From: an uncultured Gilliamella sp.
GTDB lineage: Bacteria > Pseudomonadota > Gammaproteobacteria > Enterobacterales > Orbaceae
NCBI GenBank assembly: GCA_945276085.1
Contig: CALYPO010000001.1
Location: forward strand, 1 to 64,000
Direction of reading: 5' to 3'
DNA: 64,000 bases
In this document: positions 39,034 through 47,906 of the stretch, piece by piece
Layout: every line of letters starts with the position of its first letter
Numbering within the stretch: the first letter of the stretch is position 1
The notes under the pieces: model-generated
Databases searched by the model: none
What the model saw: only the letters and a program-made list of their open reading frames with translations
Told to the model about the DNA's origin: nothing
Program-made: the position numbers and the translations under genes

Positions 39034-40419
39034 ATGGTGGATTTCAATTCAGTTGAAAAAAAGCAGAATGAAACGGTTAAAGATAACATAAAAAGCGAAT
39101 GTAACACGCAAAAGTTTTGGCCATACGGTTGGTGGAAACTTATGGATAATTATAAAATTGGCGTGATTCCTTTACCGTTATTTATTATAGCGGGTATCTT
39201 AATTTTCGCTGAAGTATTAGTAACAGGCAAACTACCAAGTGAAATCGTAGTGATGGTCGTTACTTGTGCCTTTTTTGGTTTTTTATGTGGCGAAATTGGT
39301 AAACGTTTGCCAATCGTAGGTAAAATGGGTGCAGCGGCAATTTGTGCAACCTTTATTCCTTCTGCTTTAGTCTATTATGGCATTCTACCTAAACCGGTTG
39401 TTGAAGCGACAACGAAGTTCTATAAAGATACTCACATTCTTTATTTATACATTTGTTGTATCATCGTTGGTAGTATCATGAACATGGATAAGAAAACCCT
39501 TATTCAAGGTTTCTTAAAAATCTTTGGCCCAATGGTTTGCGGTGAAATTGTCGGAATGCTTGTTGGTGTAGGTGTAGGTTATCTACTTGGTTTAACACCA
39601 TTTGAAACATTCTTCTTCTTAGTATTACCTATCATGGCAGGTGGCGTTGGTGAAGGTGCAATCCCACTTTCAATTGGCTATGCTGCAATTTTAGGTATGG
39701 AACAAGGTGAAGCACTTGGCCGAGTATTACCAATTGTTATGTTAGGTGGTTTAACAGGTATTATTTGTGGTGGTGTTCTTAACCGTATTGGTAAAGCGTA
39801 TCCACATTTAACCGGTAATGGTCGTTTATTACCAGCGGATGAAAACGATATTGCTGGCAGTAAAACAACTAAAGCTGATTCAGTTATTGATGTAACAACT
39901 TTTGCTTCAGGTGTATTATTAGCCGCTATTCTTTATATGGTTGGTATGATTGGTCATAAAGTAACAGGTATTCCTGCACCAGTTGGTATGTTATTTGCTG
40001 CAGTTCTTGTAAAATTAGTATCAGGTGTTTCACCAAAAGTATTAAGTGGTTCACAAGTGGTTTACAAGTTCTTCCAAACCTCTGTTACCTACCCAATCTT
40101 ATTTGCTGTAGGTGTTGCAATCACACCTTGGGATAAAATTGTATCAGCCTTTACATTAGTAAACTTGACAGTTATTGTGTGTACTGTTGTTAGTTTAGTT
40201 ACCACTGGATTCTTTGTAGCTAAAAAATTAGGTATGTATCCGGTTGATGCAGCAGTAATCTCATGTTGTCAAAGCGGTCAAGGTGGAACAGGTGACGTTG
40301 CTATCTTAACTGCCGCTGAACGTATGGAATTAATGCCATTTGCTCAAATTGCTACCCGTATCGGTGGTGCGATCAATGTATCAGTATCATTACTCATTCT
40401 CGGCAATTTCTTAGTATAG
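39034..40419 (+). CDS. citS: Citrate/sodium symporter (2-hydroxycarboxylate transporter family)
   Basis: Imports citrate with Na+ for fermentation. The 461-residue protein has about 11 membrane segments and the 2HCT reentrant-loop motifs GGVGEGAIPLS in the first half and CCQSGQGGTGDVAIL in the second. The N-terminal WWKLMDNYKIGVIPLPLF is typical of CitS/CitP. It is divergent from citAB and followed by a terminator-like hairpin before the lyase genes. Confidence 0.92.
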   Translation: MVDFNSVEKKQNETVKDNIKSECNTQKFWPYGWWKLMDNYKIGVIPLPLFIIAGILIFAEVLVTGKLPSEIVVMVVTCAFFGFLCGEIGKRLPIVGKMGAAAICATFIPSALVYYGILPKPVVEATTKFYKDTHILYLYICCIIVGSIMNMDKKTLIQGFLKIFGPMVCGEIVGMLVGVGVGYLLGLTPFETFFFLVLPIMAGGVGEGAIPLSIGYAAILGMEQGEALGRVLPIVMLGGLTGIICGGVLNRIGKAYPHLTGNGRLLPADENDIAGSKTTKADSVIDVTTFASGVLLAAILYMVGMIGHKVTGIPAPVGMLFAAVLVKLVSGVSPKVLSGSQVVYKFFQTSVTYPILFAVGVAITPWDKIVSAFTLVNLTVIVCTVVSLVTTGFFVAKKLGMYPVDAAVISCCQSGQGGTGDVAILTAAERMELMPFAQIATRIGGAINVSVSLLILGNFLV

Positions 40420-40434
40420 TTTTAACATATTTAA

Positions 40435-40464
40435 GAGCAACCTTGGTTTATACTAAGGTTGTTC
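40435..40464 (+). terminator. Intrinsic terminator-like hairpin between citS and the lyase operon
   Basis: GAGCAACCTT, ten-base loop, AAGGTTGTTC, then ATTTTTATTTT. The 10-bp stem (one G-U pair) plus U-rich tail is a good intrinsic terminator. The following genes are 50 bases away with little room for a strong promoter, so partial readthrough is likely. Confidence 0.7.
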
Positions 40465-40514
40465 ATTTTTATTTTGTATTTACAATCAACATAAACAGCT
40501 TTTAAGGAGTTTTC

Positions 40515-41360
40515 ATGAAGCTTGTCAGTTATCTTGTCTCTGATCGAGCAAGTTTTGGTCTTCTCACTGAAAATGGCATTATTGATTTAAGAAAAAAATT
40601 AGACAATAAATACGTCGACTTAAAATCATTACTTGCAGACAAAGAAGGATTATCTATTGCCAAAACCTTTCTTGACGCACCATGTGACATTGATGAACAA
40701 GACATTACGTATTTACCAGTCATTCCAAATCCTAACAAAATTCTATGTGTAGGAATGAATTATGCAGAAAAACGAGCAGAATTTAATGAAACCAGTTCTG
40801 CGCCGACATTATTTGTTCGTTTTCCTGATTCACAAACTGGTCATAAAACCAATATTATTAAGCCTGCTATTACAAATGAGTTAGATTACGAAGGTGAATT
40901 AGCCATTGTTATTGGTAAATTTGGTTTTAGAATTAAGCAAGAAGATGCTTTATCACACGTAGCAGGTTACAGTTGTTACATGGATGGTTCTATTCGTGAT
41001 TGGCAATATACTTGGTTTACAGCTGGTAAAAATTGGCCAAGTACTGGCGCATTTGGTCCAAATTTAACAACCACTGATGAAATTCCAGATCCGACTGTAT
41101 TATCACTGACCACATATCTAAATGGTCAACAAATGCAGCATGACTCAATTTCTAATTTGGTTCATACTGTACCTGAATTAATTGCATATATCAGTACTTT
41201 TACACATTTATCGCCGGGCGATGTTATCCTAACAGGATCACCAGGTGGGGTAGGTAAAAAACGTCATCCACCTGTGTTTATGCAAGATGGTGATAAAATA
41301 GAAGTAGAAATTACTAAAATCGGACGTCTAACTAACACTGTTGTTGCAGAAAAAAGGTAA
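40515..41360 (+). CDS. Fumarylacetoacetate hydrolase (FAH) family protein in the citrate operon
   Basis: A 281-residue FAH-superfamily enzyme. Metal ligands are Glu126 and Glu128 (DYEGELAIV) and Asp157 (YMDGSIRDW), with the GKNW loop and the C-terminal LSPGDVILTGSPGGVG. Some relatives (human FAHD1, Corynebacterium Cg1458) decarboxylate oxaloacetate, the product of citrate lyase, and others tautomerise it. The motif NYAEKRAEF has Lys at about 86 where FAHD1 has its catalytic His, so activity may differ. AAGGAG precedes the ATG. No oadGAB genes are present in the locus. Confidence 0.88.
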   Translation: MKLVSYLVSDRASFGLLTENGIIDLRKKLDNKYVDLKSLLADKEGLSIAKTFLDAPCDIDEQDITYLPVIPNPNKILCVGMNYAEKRAEFNETSSAPTLFVRFPDSQTGHKTNIIKPAITNELDYEGELAIVIGKFGFRIKQEDALSHVAGYSCYMDGSIRDWQYTWFTAGKNWPSTGAFGPNLTTTDEIPDPTVLSLTTYLNGQQMQHDSISNLVHTVPELIAYISTFTHLSPGDVILTGSPGGVGKKRHPPVFMQDGDKIEVEITKIGRLTNTVVAEKR

Positions 41361-41364
41361 CATT

Positions 41365-42399
41365 ATGTATGATTTAGCTGATTATGAAGTTATTGATATT
41401 TCGAAGTCAGAACAAGATTATCAAGCGATAAAACAGTTACTCGCGTTATCAGATCTTGACTTAGACTCTCAAGTGACCATTTTTACAGTAGCAAAAATTA
41501 ACAGTAAAATTATTGCTTGTGCAGGTATGGACCGTGACATCATCAAATGTGTTGCTATTGATCCAGAATATCGAGGTAATCAGCTTAATTTAACCTTAAT
41601 GGATCACACTATAAAATATGCCAACGAACAAGGCTATTTTCATCTATTTTTATATACAAAACCTGAAAATATTGATTTTTTTAAGGGATGCGGTTTTTAT
41701 CCTATTGTTGAAATAACAAATCTTGTTGTGCTGATGGAAAACACCCCTGTTGGTATTCAACAGTACTGTAAACAACTTAGTAGCCTACAACAAGAAGGTA
41801 AAAAGATTGGTAGCATTGTGATGAATGCGAACCCTTTTACCAAAGGTCACCAATATCTTGTCGAATATGCGGCAAATCAATGTGACTGGTTGCATGTTTT
41901 TGTTGTCAATGAAAATGCCTCATTATTTTCATTTGAAACTCGAATAAAGTTAGTACAAGAAGGTACCAAACAGTTCAAGAATGTGACAGTCCATGCAAGT
42001 TCACCTTATATTATTTCAAGAGCAACATTCCCTACTTATTTTTTAAAAGATAAAGCGAAGATCAATTACGCTTATATGGGAATCGACCTGCTTATTTTTC
42101 GAAATTATATCGCCCCAGCGCTAAATATCAGCTACCGCTTCGTTGGAACTGAACCAAATGATGAAGTGACTAAAGCCTATAATGAAGCTATGCGCTATTG
42201 GCTTATGGATAATACGGTTAGCCATTCATCGCCAATTACTGTTGTTGAAATTGAGCGAAAAACCGAAGGCGATACGATTATATCGGCATCATTAGTTAGA
42301 AAATTATTAGCATCGGGGCAATATGAACAAATAAAACAGTTAGTTCCAACAACAACTTGGGACTATCTTTCAGCTAATTTGGATAAATTTAAAATTTAA
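41365..42399 (+). CDS. citC: [Citrate (pro-3S)-lyase] ligase CitC
   Basis: Acetylates the prosthetic group thiol of CitD with acetate and ATP, activating citrate lyase. The N-terminal GNAT-like domain (about 1-125) is followed by a nucleotidyltransferase domain with NANPFTKGHQYLVEYAA, the HxGH-like motif, and SLVRKLLASG near the end. The ATG at 41365 with AGG upstream gives 344 residues; an earlier start overlaps the FAH gene. Confidence 0.93.
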   Translation: MYDLADYEVIDISKSEQDYQAIKQLLALSDLDLDSQVTIFTVAKINSKIIACAGMDRDIIKCVAIDPEYRGNQLNLTLMDHTIKYANEQGYFHLFLYTKPENIDFFKGCGFYPIVEITNLVVLMENTPVGIQQYCKQLSSLQQEGKKIGSIVMNANPFTKGHQYLVEYAANQCDWLHVFVVNENASLFSFETRIKLVQEGTKQFKNVTVHASSPYIISRATFPTYFLKDKAKINYAYMGIDLLIFRNYIAPALNISYRFVGTEPNDEVTKAYNEAMRYWLMDNTVSHSSPITVVEIERKTEGDTIISASLVRKLLASGQYEQIKQLVPTTTWDYLSANLDKFKI

Positions 42400-42420
42400 T
42401 ACATTTTAAAAGGTAAAAAA

Positions 42421-42711
42421 ATGAAAATACAAAAAGAAGCCATGGCTGGGACTCTCGAATCGAGTGATTTGTTAGTCAAAGTTATGCCAAATACAGGGAT
42501 AGAAATTGTTATTAATAGTGATGTTAATAAACAATTCGGCGATCAAATTCGTGCAGTTGTCGATCAAACATTACGTGATCTGAATGTAACCGATGGCATG
42601 ATAATTATCGATGATAAAGGTGCGCTAGATTGCGCGATTAAAGCAAGAATTCAATGTGCAGTATTACGCGGCGCTGAAGAAGAAAACTTAGATTGGAGTA
42701 AATTACTATGA
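42421..42711 (+). CDS. citD: Citrate lyase acyl carrier protein (gamma subunit) CitD
   Basis: Carries the 2'-(5''-phosphoribosyl)-3'-dephospho-CoA arm of citrate lyase. The attachment site is Ser14 in AGTLESSD, identical in pattern to Klebsiella CitD. It is 96 residues and overlaps citE by 4 bases (ATGA). Confidence 0.94.
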   Translation: MKIQKEAMAGTLESSDLLVKVMPNTGIEIVINSDVNKQFGDQIRAVVDQTLRDLNVTDGMIIIDDKGALDCAIKARIQCAVLRGAEEENLDWSKLL

Positions 42712-43595
42712 AAAAATTACGTCGCAGTATGTTATTTCTTCCGGGCGCAAATGCAGCAATGTTATCAACATCTTTCGTATATAAACCAGATTCAATCATG
42801 TTTGACCTTGAAGATGCGGTTTCAATTAAAGAAAAAGATTCGGCTCGCTTATTAGTTGCACAAACATTATTACTACCTGTTTATAAAGAACATGGTATCG
42901 AAACGGTTGTAAGAATTAATGCGTTAGATACCCCATTTGGTTTAAAAGACCTTGAAGCTGTGGTACGTGCCGGTGTTGAAGTGGTTCGTTTACCAATGAC
43001 AAACTCAGCAGACGATATTCATGAACTTGAAGCACACGTTGAACGAATCGAAAAAGAGTGTGGTCGAGAAGTGGGTAGTACTAAGTTAATGGCAGCAATC
43101 GAATCTGCACAAGGTGTGGTTAATGCTGTTTCTATTGCTAAATCTTCTCCTCGTTTAATCGGTATTGCGCTAGCTGCATTTGACTATTTAGTTGACATGC
43201 AAACTGAGCGTGGTGATGGTACCGAACTGTTTTATGCTCGCTGTGCAGTTTTACATGCAGCACGTGTGGCAAAAATTGATGCCTTTGATGTGGTTTATTC
43301 CAATGTTAATGACGATGAAGGTTTCTTAAAAGAAGTTAGCCTAATTAAAAAACTAGGTTATAACGGTAAATCACTGATTAATCCAAGACAAATCGAATTA
43401 CTACATAATGCATATGCGCCAACAGCTGCTGATGTTGAAAATGCTAAAAAAGTGGTTGAAGCAGCAGAAGAAGGAGAAAGAAAAGGCCTAGGCGTTATTT
43501 CTCTAAATGGCAAAATGATTGATGCACCGATTATTGAACGCGCTAGAAAAGTTATTGAGTTAGCAAAATATTCCGGTGTACGTAAAGAACTTTGA
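42708..43595 (+). CDS. citE: Citrate lyase beta subunit CitE
   Basis: Citryl-ACP lyase subunit, cleaving citryl-CitD to oxaloacetate and acetyl-CitD. The TIM-barrel CitE protein (295 residues) starts [18 protein letters not shown] and has FDLEDAVS and the [23 protein letters not shown] motifs that bind Mg and substrate. Start overlaps citD; citF follows 12 bases after the stop. Confidence 0.95.
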   Translation: MKKLRRSMLFLPGANAAMLSTSFVYKPDSIMFDLEDAVSIKEKDSARLLVAQTLLLPVYKEHGIETVVRINALDTPFGLKDLEAVVRAGVEVVRLPMTNSADDIHELEAHVERIEKECGREVGSTKLMAAIESAQGVVNAVSIAKSSPRLIGIALAAFDYLVDMQTERGDGTELFYARCAVLHAARVAKIDAFDVVYSNVNDDEGFLKEVSLIKKLGYNGKSLINPRQIELLHNAYAPTAADVENAKKVVEAAEEGERKGLGVISLNGKMIDAPIIERARKVIELAKYSGVRKEL

Positions 43596-43607
43596 TAGGA
43601 TGACAAA

Positions 43608-45137
43608 ATGACTACTTCTATAAACAAAAAAATTGATGATTTGCTTAAACAGCATCCCGATCTCAAGAATATTACGCCATTTATTGACGCGAATACAACC
43701 ACTCCCTATTTAAAAGATGAGTCTAAATACACACGAAAATTATGTGATTCTATTGAACAAGCAATACACAAATGTGAATTACGTGACGGTATGACCATCT
43801 CTTTCCATCACGCATTTCGTGAAGGTGATAAAGTTATTAACAAAGTTGTCGAGACGATTAGTAAGTTAGGTATCAAAAACTTAACTTTAGCTTCAAGCTC
43901 ATTGTTAAGCTGTAACTCAGCACTAATTCCACATATTGAGTCAGGCGTGATCACCAAAATTTATACGTCTGGTTTACGAGGTAAATTGGCTGATGCAATT
44001 TCACATGGTTTAATGCAAAACCCTGTCCATATCCATTCACATGGTGGACGAGTAAAACTTATCCAAAGTGGTGAAATTAATATTGATATCGCATTTTTAG
44101 CTGTTTCAACTGCTGATGAGCAAGGTAATGCGAATGGTGTATCAGGTAAATCACAATGTGGTGCGCTAGGTTATGCCATGGTTGATGCCCAATTTGCTAA
44201 AAAAGTGGTATTACTTACTGAAGACATCGTTGGTTATCCTAACCATCCTGCATCTATTCGCCAAGATCAAGTTGACTATATTGTGAAAGTTGATGAGGTT
44301 GGTGATCCAACTAAAATTAGCGTAGGGGCTGCACGTATTACCAGCAATCCACGTGAACTTATGATTGCACGTTACGCAGCTGATGTAATTGAGTATTCAG
44401 GTTATTTTAAAGATGGATTTTCTATCCAAACCGGTTCTGGTGCTTCTTCAACCGCGGCAACGCGCTTTTTAGAAAATCGTATGCGTGCTAAAAATATCAC
44501 TGCATCATTTGCATTAGGTGGTATCACAGCAAGTATTGTTGATTTGCATGAAAAAGGATTAGTAAAACGTTTATTAGATACACAAAGCTTTGATGGCGCA
44601 GCCGGTCAATCTTTAGGTAGAAATAAAGATCATATTGAAGTATCAACAAATGTCTATGCTAACCCTGCATCTAAAGGTGCAAGTGTTGATGAATTAGATA
44701 TTGTTATCCTGAGTGCACTAGAAATTGACCTTGATTACAACGTTAATGTGTTAACGGGTTCTGATGGCGTGATGCGTGGCGCATCAGGTGGGCACTGTGA
44801 TACAGCAGCCGGTGCAAACTTAACCATTATTGTTGCACCATTAATTCGTAGCCGTATTCCTACAGTCATTAAAAAAGTCACCACTATTGTAACGCCAGGT
44901 GAAAGTGTTGATGTACTTGTAACCGATCATGGTATTGCGGTTAATCCTGCTCGTCCTGAAATAGCAGAACGTTTAAAAGCAGCAAATTTACCGGTCATGA
45001 GCATTGAAGAGCTATATCAACGTGCTGTTTCATTAACAGGTGAACCAAAACCAATTGAATTTGAAGATAAAATTGTGGGTATTGTTCACTTCCGTGATGG
45101 TTCAGTCATTGATGTTGTTCGTCAAGTTAAAGATTAA
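43608..45137 (+). CDS. citF: Citrate lyase alpha subunit CitF
   Basis: Citrate:acetyl-ACP transferase subunit, a CoA-transferase-fold protein of 509 residues. Typical stretches are DGMTISFHHAFREGD, HSHGGRVKLIQSGE, SGASGGHCDTAAGANL-like motif at about 397-412 and VVTDHGIAVNP-like segment near the C-terminus. Together with CitD and CitE it forms the lyase. A strong hairpin follows the stop. Confidence 0.95.
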   Translation: MTTSINKKIDDLLKQHPDLKNITPFIDANTTTPYLKDESKYTRKLCDSIEQAIHKCELRDGMTISFHHAFREGDKVINKVVETISKLGIKNLTLASSSLLSCNSALIPHIESGVITKIYTSGLRGKLADAISHGLMQNPVHIHSHGGRVKLIQSGEINIDIAFLAVSTADEQGNANGVSGKSQCGALGYAMVDAQFAKKVVLLTEDIVGYPNHPASIRQDQVDYIVKVDEVGDPTKISVGAARITSNPRELMIARYAADVIEYSGYFKDGFSIQTGSGASSTAATRFLENRMRAKNITASFALGGITASIVDLHEKGLVKRLLDTQSFDGAAGQSLGRNKDHIEVSTNVYANPASKGASVDELDIVILSALEIDLDYNVNVLTGSDGVMRGASGGHCDTAAGANLTIIVAPLIRSRIPTVIKKVTTIVTPGESVDVLVTDHGIAVNPARPEIAERLKAANLPVMSIEELYQRAVSLTGEPKPIEFEDKIVGIVHFRDGSVIDVVRQVKD

Positions 45138-45150
45138 TTTATCACTTTAT

Positions 45151-45176
45151 AGCATGACATCTAACGATGTCATGCT
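45151..45176 (+). terminator. Perfect hairpin between citF and citX
   Basis: AGCATGACATC, loop TAAC, GATGTCATGCT, then TTTTC. An 11-bp perfect stem 13 bases after the citF stop. Its right arm covers the region where the citX ribosome-binding site should be (ATGs at 45167 and 45185). It may act as a partial terminator, a translation damper or both. Confidence 0.7.
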
Positions 45177-45184
45177 TTTCAATT

Positions 45185-45739
45185 ATGACTAATATATTAT
45201 TGAAATTCGATGATGGTACGCCAGTTAACCTTGAACAGATGTTATTGGCCAAAGAACAACGAGTCGAGCATCAGCGTAACGCAATTAAGTGTTACCCTTT
45301 TCCACTTATTTCGCTTAGTTTAGTCATTCCTGGTCCAATAAAAAAGAGTACTGGCACTAAGGTATTGTTTAAAGAAGCGATAACCGCTATTCACCATTTA
45401 TTAGCAAAAAATATGCTTCAAATTATACATGAAGAGCAATTCTGTGCGTTAACAGGTTATGAAGCAATAATTTCAGTCGAATGCTCAAGTGATCAATTAA
45501 AACAGCTTTGTATCGAAATTGAAAACAATCATCCATTAGGTCGATTATGGGATATCGATGTTATTGATGCGAAAACTGAGCAAAGTGTTTCACGTACGCA
45601 ATTAGGACATCAATCCAGACAATGTTTGGTATGTCAAGATATGGCTAAAGTATGTGGTCGAAGCAGAAAACATACTGTTGATGACATGCTTGCTGCTATC
45701 GAAAAAATGACGAATGACTATTTTAATTTAGCGAGTTAA
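45185..45739 (+). CDS. citX: Holo-citrate lyase synthase CitX (apo-citrate lyase phosphoribosyl-dephospho-CoA transferase)
   Basis: Transfers the triphosphoribosyl-dephospho-CoA made by CitG onto CitD Ser14. The 184-residue protein has FPLISLSLVIPGPIKKS, RLWDIDVID and CLVCQDMAKVCGRSRKH, all CitX landmarks. The ATG at 45185 (MTNILLKFDD) is preferred, but an in-frame ATG at 45167 exists; neither has a good ribosome-binding site because of the hairpin. Unlike some enterics, it is not fused to citG. Confidence 0.91.
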   Translation: MTNILLKFDDGTPVNLEQMLLAKEQRVEHQRNAIKCYPFPLISLSLVIPGPIKKSTGTKVLFKEAITAIHHLLAKNMLQIIHEEQFCALTGYEAIISVECSSDQLKQLCIEIENNHPLGRLWDIDVIDAKTEQSVSRTQLGHQSRQCLVCQDMAKVCGRSRKHTVDDMLAAIEKMTNDYFNLAS

Positions 45740-45823
45740 GTCACCAAACTTAGCGCTATTAATCGCAATGGGAATAATGAAAATAATAATTTGTCATCAT
45801 CCCCATATCATCTAAAAAATAGT

Positions 45824-46990
45824 TTAAATAACCGATAATGCTTGCTGTAAATCAGCTAATAAATCATCTACCTCTTCTAACCCTACTGAAATACGCAATA
45901 ACTGGTCTGAAATACCAGCAGTTTTACGCGCTTCTGCACTTATTCCAGAATGCGTCATCGTTGCAGGGTGGCAAATTAAGCTTTCGACACCGCCTAATGA
46001 TTGCGCTAAGGTAAAAATATTGAGTGCCTTTAAAAATTTTGGCATAACCTCTGCTTGACCTGCAAGTTCAAAACTTAACAGTGAACCAAAGCCTTTTTGT
46101 TGTTTTTTAGCTATTTCATGTCCAAGATTTGAAGGTAATGATGGATGATAAACTTTTGCAACTTTAGGATGATTAACTAAGAATTCCACTACTTTTTGCG
46201 CATTATCTTGTTGTAATTTCACTCGCGCAGCTAAAGTACGTAAACCACGCAATAACAGGTAACTATCAAATGATGAAGTCAAGGTACCAATATTGTTTGC
46301 CCACCATAACACATCTGTTGCAAGTTGTTGATCCTTAAACACCAAAATTCCTGCCAATAAATCAGAATGGCCATTTAAAAATTTAGTGCAAGAATGGGTG
46401 ACGATGTCGGCACCAAGTTCTAAAGGTTTTTGCAAAATAGGCGTCATAAAAGTATTATCAACCAAAACAATAGCACCGGCTTGATGCGCTTGACGAGTAA
46501 TGTCTTGAATATCCACCACGCGTAATAATGGATTACTTGGTGATTCAATTAAAACTAATTTAGGCCCTAAACTCAATGCTTGTTTTAATGCAATAGGATC
46601 GGATTGATCGACAAATTTAGTTTTAAAATAACCTCGCTCACTCAAACTATTAAAAAGACGATAACTGCCACCGTAACAATCGTGAGGTGCCACAACTAAA
46701 TCATTGGGGGTTAATAATGCAACACTAACCAAATGAATAGCTGACATACCACAATTAGTCAAAATTGCATCTGCCCCACCCTCTAACTTAGCAACAGTTT
46801 GTTCTACTAATCGCCGACTTGGATTAGATTTACGTGCGTAATCAAATTGTCTTGGTGTAGCGAACTCTTGATAGCGGTAACAAGTTGAAGGGGTAATCAC
46901 TGGAACAACACTTCCATATTGATCATCAGTATTTAATCCACCACGAACAGCAATTGTTCCTTGGCTTAAATTTCTTGATTGGCTAGCCAT
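45824..46990 (-). CDS. metB: Cystathionine gamma-synthase MetB
   Basis: PLP enzyme joining O-succinylhomoserine and cysteine to cystathionine in methionine synthesis. The 388-residue Cys/Met metabolism fold has the PLP Lys in SCTKFLNGHSDL at about 200, VLIESPSNPLLRVVDI and the C-terminal SLGGVESLICHPATMTHSG. It is divergent from metJ across a spacer with MetJ boxes. metL, which follows metB in E. coli, is absent. Confidence 0.93.
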   Translation of the reverse strand: MASQSRNLSQGTIAVRGGLNTDDQYGSVVPVITPSTCYRYQEFATPRQFDYARKSNPSRRLVEQTVAKLEGGADAILTNCGMSAIHLVSVALLTPNDLVVAPHDCYGGSYRLFNSLSERGYFKTKFVDQSDPIALKQALSLGPKLVLIESPSNPLLRVVDIQDITRQAHQAGAIVLVDNTFMTPILQKPLELGADIVTHSCTKFLNGHSDLLAGILVFKDQQLATDVLWWANNIGTLTSSFDSYLLLRGLRTLAARVKLQQDNAQKVVEFLVNHPKVAKVYHPSLPSNLGHEIAKKQQKGFGSLLSFELAGQAEVMPKFLKALNIFTLAQSLGGVESLICHPATMTHSGISAEARKTAGISDQLLRISVGLEEVDDLLADLQQALSVI

Positions 46991-47063
46991 AATATCATCC
47001 TAAAACGTTTATTTATTATTAGATACCTTTTGTATAAGAATAGCACAATAAATAAAGCCGTCA

Positions 47064-47095
47064 ACATGTCTAGACGTCTAACTGTCTCGATGTGT
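47064..47095. promoter_or_regulatory. Tandem MetJ boxes between metB and metJ
   Basis: A perfect met box AGACGTCT at 47072-47079 is flanked in 8-bp register by ACATGTCT, AACTGTCT and CGATGTGT, which match at 5-6 of 8 positions. This four-box array fits cooperative MetJ-SAM binding and repression of both metB and metJ. Confidence 0.85.
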
Positions 47096-47162
47096 AGATT
47101 GCAGTTATTAAAAAAAAACGATAAAATTATCCACATTAATTGTAATGTAATACTGGTGAACA

Positions 47163-47480
47163 ATGATGGAATGGAATGGCGAATATATAAGCCCTTATGC
47201 AGAGCATGGTAAGAAAAGTGAGCAAGTAAAAAAAATTACAGTGTCAATTCCGTTAAAAGTCCTAAAAATATTAACTGATGAACGTACTCGCCGACAGGTA
47301 AATAATTTACGCCATGCCACAAATAGTGAATTATTATGTGAAGCCTTTTTGCATGCCTACACTGGTCAACCTTTACCTTGTGATGAGGATTTACAAAAAG
47401 ATCGTGAAGATGTTATTCCAATGCAAGCTCAAAAAATAATGCGTAATTTAGGCATTGATCCCAGCTTAATCGATGAATAA
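47163..47480 (+). CDS. metJ: Methionine repressor MetJ
   Basis: Ribbon-helix-helix repressor that binds met boxes with S-adenosylmethionine as corepressor. The 105-residue protein is nearly identical to E. coli MetJ through [19 protein letters not shown] and [20 protein letters not shown]; the last third diverges. Two consecutive ATG codons begin the frame; the first is used, giving the E. coli length. It is divergent from metB and followed by a terminator. Confidence 0.97.
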   Translation: MMEWNGEYISPYAEHGKKSEQVKKITVSIPLKVLKILTDERTRRQVNNLRHATNSELLCEAFLHAYTGQPLPCDEDLQKDREDVIPMQAQKIMRNLGIDPSLIDE

Positions 47481-47507
47481 AATGAAATTCCAAAGCATAG
47501 TAAAAAC

Positions 47508-47533
47508 AAAAAGGCGCATTAAGCGCCTTTTTT
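47508..47533. terminator. Bidirectional terminator between metJ and rpmE
   Basis: AAAAAGGCGC, loop ATTAA, GCGCCTTTTTT. A GC-rich stem with A-run on one side and T-run on the other, serving convergent metJ and rpmE. Confidence 0.85.
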
Positions 47534-47553
47534 GATAATGATTCATTACAATC

Positions 47554-47769
47554 TTATTTTTTGCCGCCAACCATAGCAAAACGTTGTTTGAATTTATCTA
47601 CACGTCCACCAGTTGCAACATCACGTTGTTTACCAGTGTAGAATGGATGGCATTCACCACATACGTCAAGATGAATATCGTGACCAATAGTTGAATGTGT
47701 TTTGATCACATTACCGCATGAACAAGTTGCTGTAATGGCTGTATATTGAGGATGGATACCTTCTTTCAT
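47554..47769 (-). CDS. rpmE: 50S ribosomal protein L31 (zinc form)
   Basis: Ribosomal protein L31 of 71 residues. Cys16, Cys18, Cys37 and Cys40 (CSC...CGEC) form the zinc site, so this is the C+ form. The ATG at 47769 has AGAGG upstream; a longer frame to 47901 has no support. The ending [12 protein letters not shown] is near the family norm. Confidence 0.95.
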   Translation of the reverse strand: MKEGIHPQYTAITATCSCGNVIKTHSTIGHDIHLDVCGECHPFYTGKQRDVATGGRVDKFKQRFAMVGGKK

Positions 47770-47906
47770 AATAAACCTCTTAAGTTTGTTCGTATCGCTA
47801 TATAGATGGCTAAAAGCAAAATCTAAACACCATACGAGTGTTAAAAAAACATGATAAGGGCGCAAATTATACGCCCTATAGTGGCTATAATCAAGTAACA
47901 AAATAG

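Noticed and set aside
43358..43702. Minus-strand open frame across the citE/citF junction
   Set aside because: Antisense shadow over two well-conserved genes; Ser/Phe-rich with no family match.
45740..45823. Hairpin between citX and metB (ATGGGAATAATGA with TCATCATCCCCAT)
   Set aside because: Imperfect on the plus strand and only G-U-paired on the minus strand, with no U-tract; not listed as a terminator.
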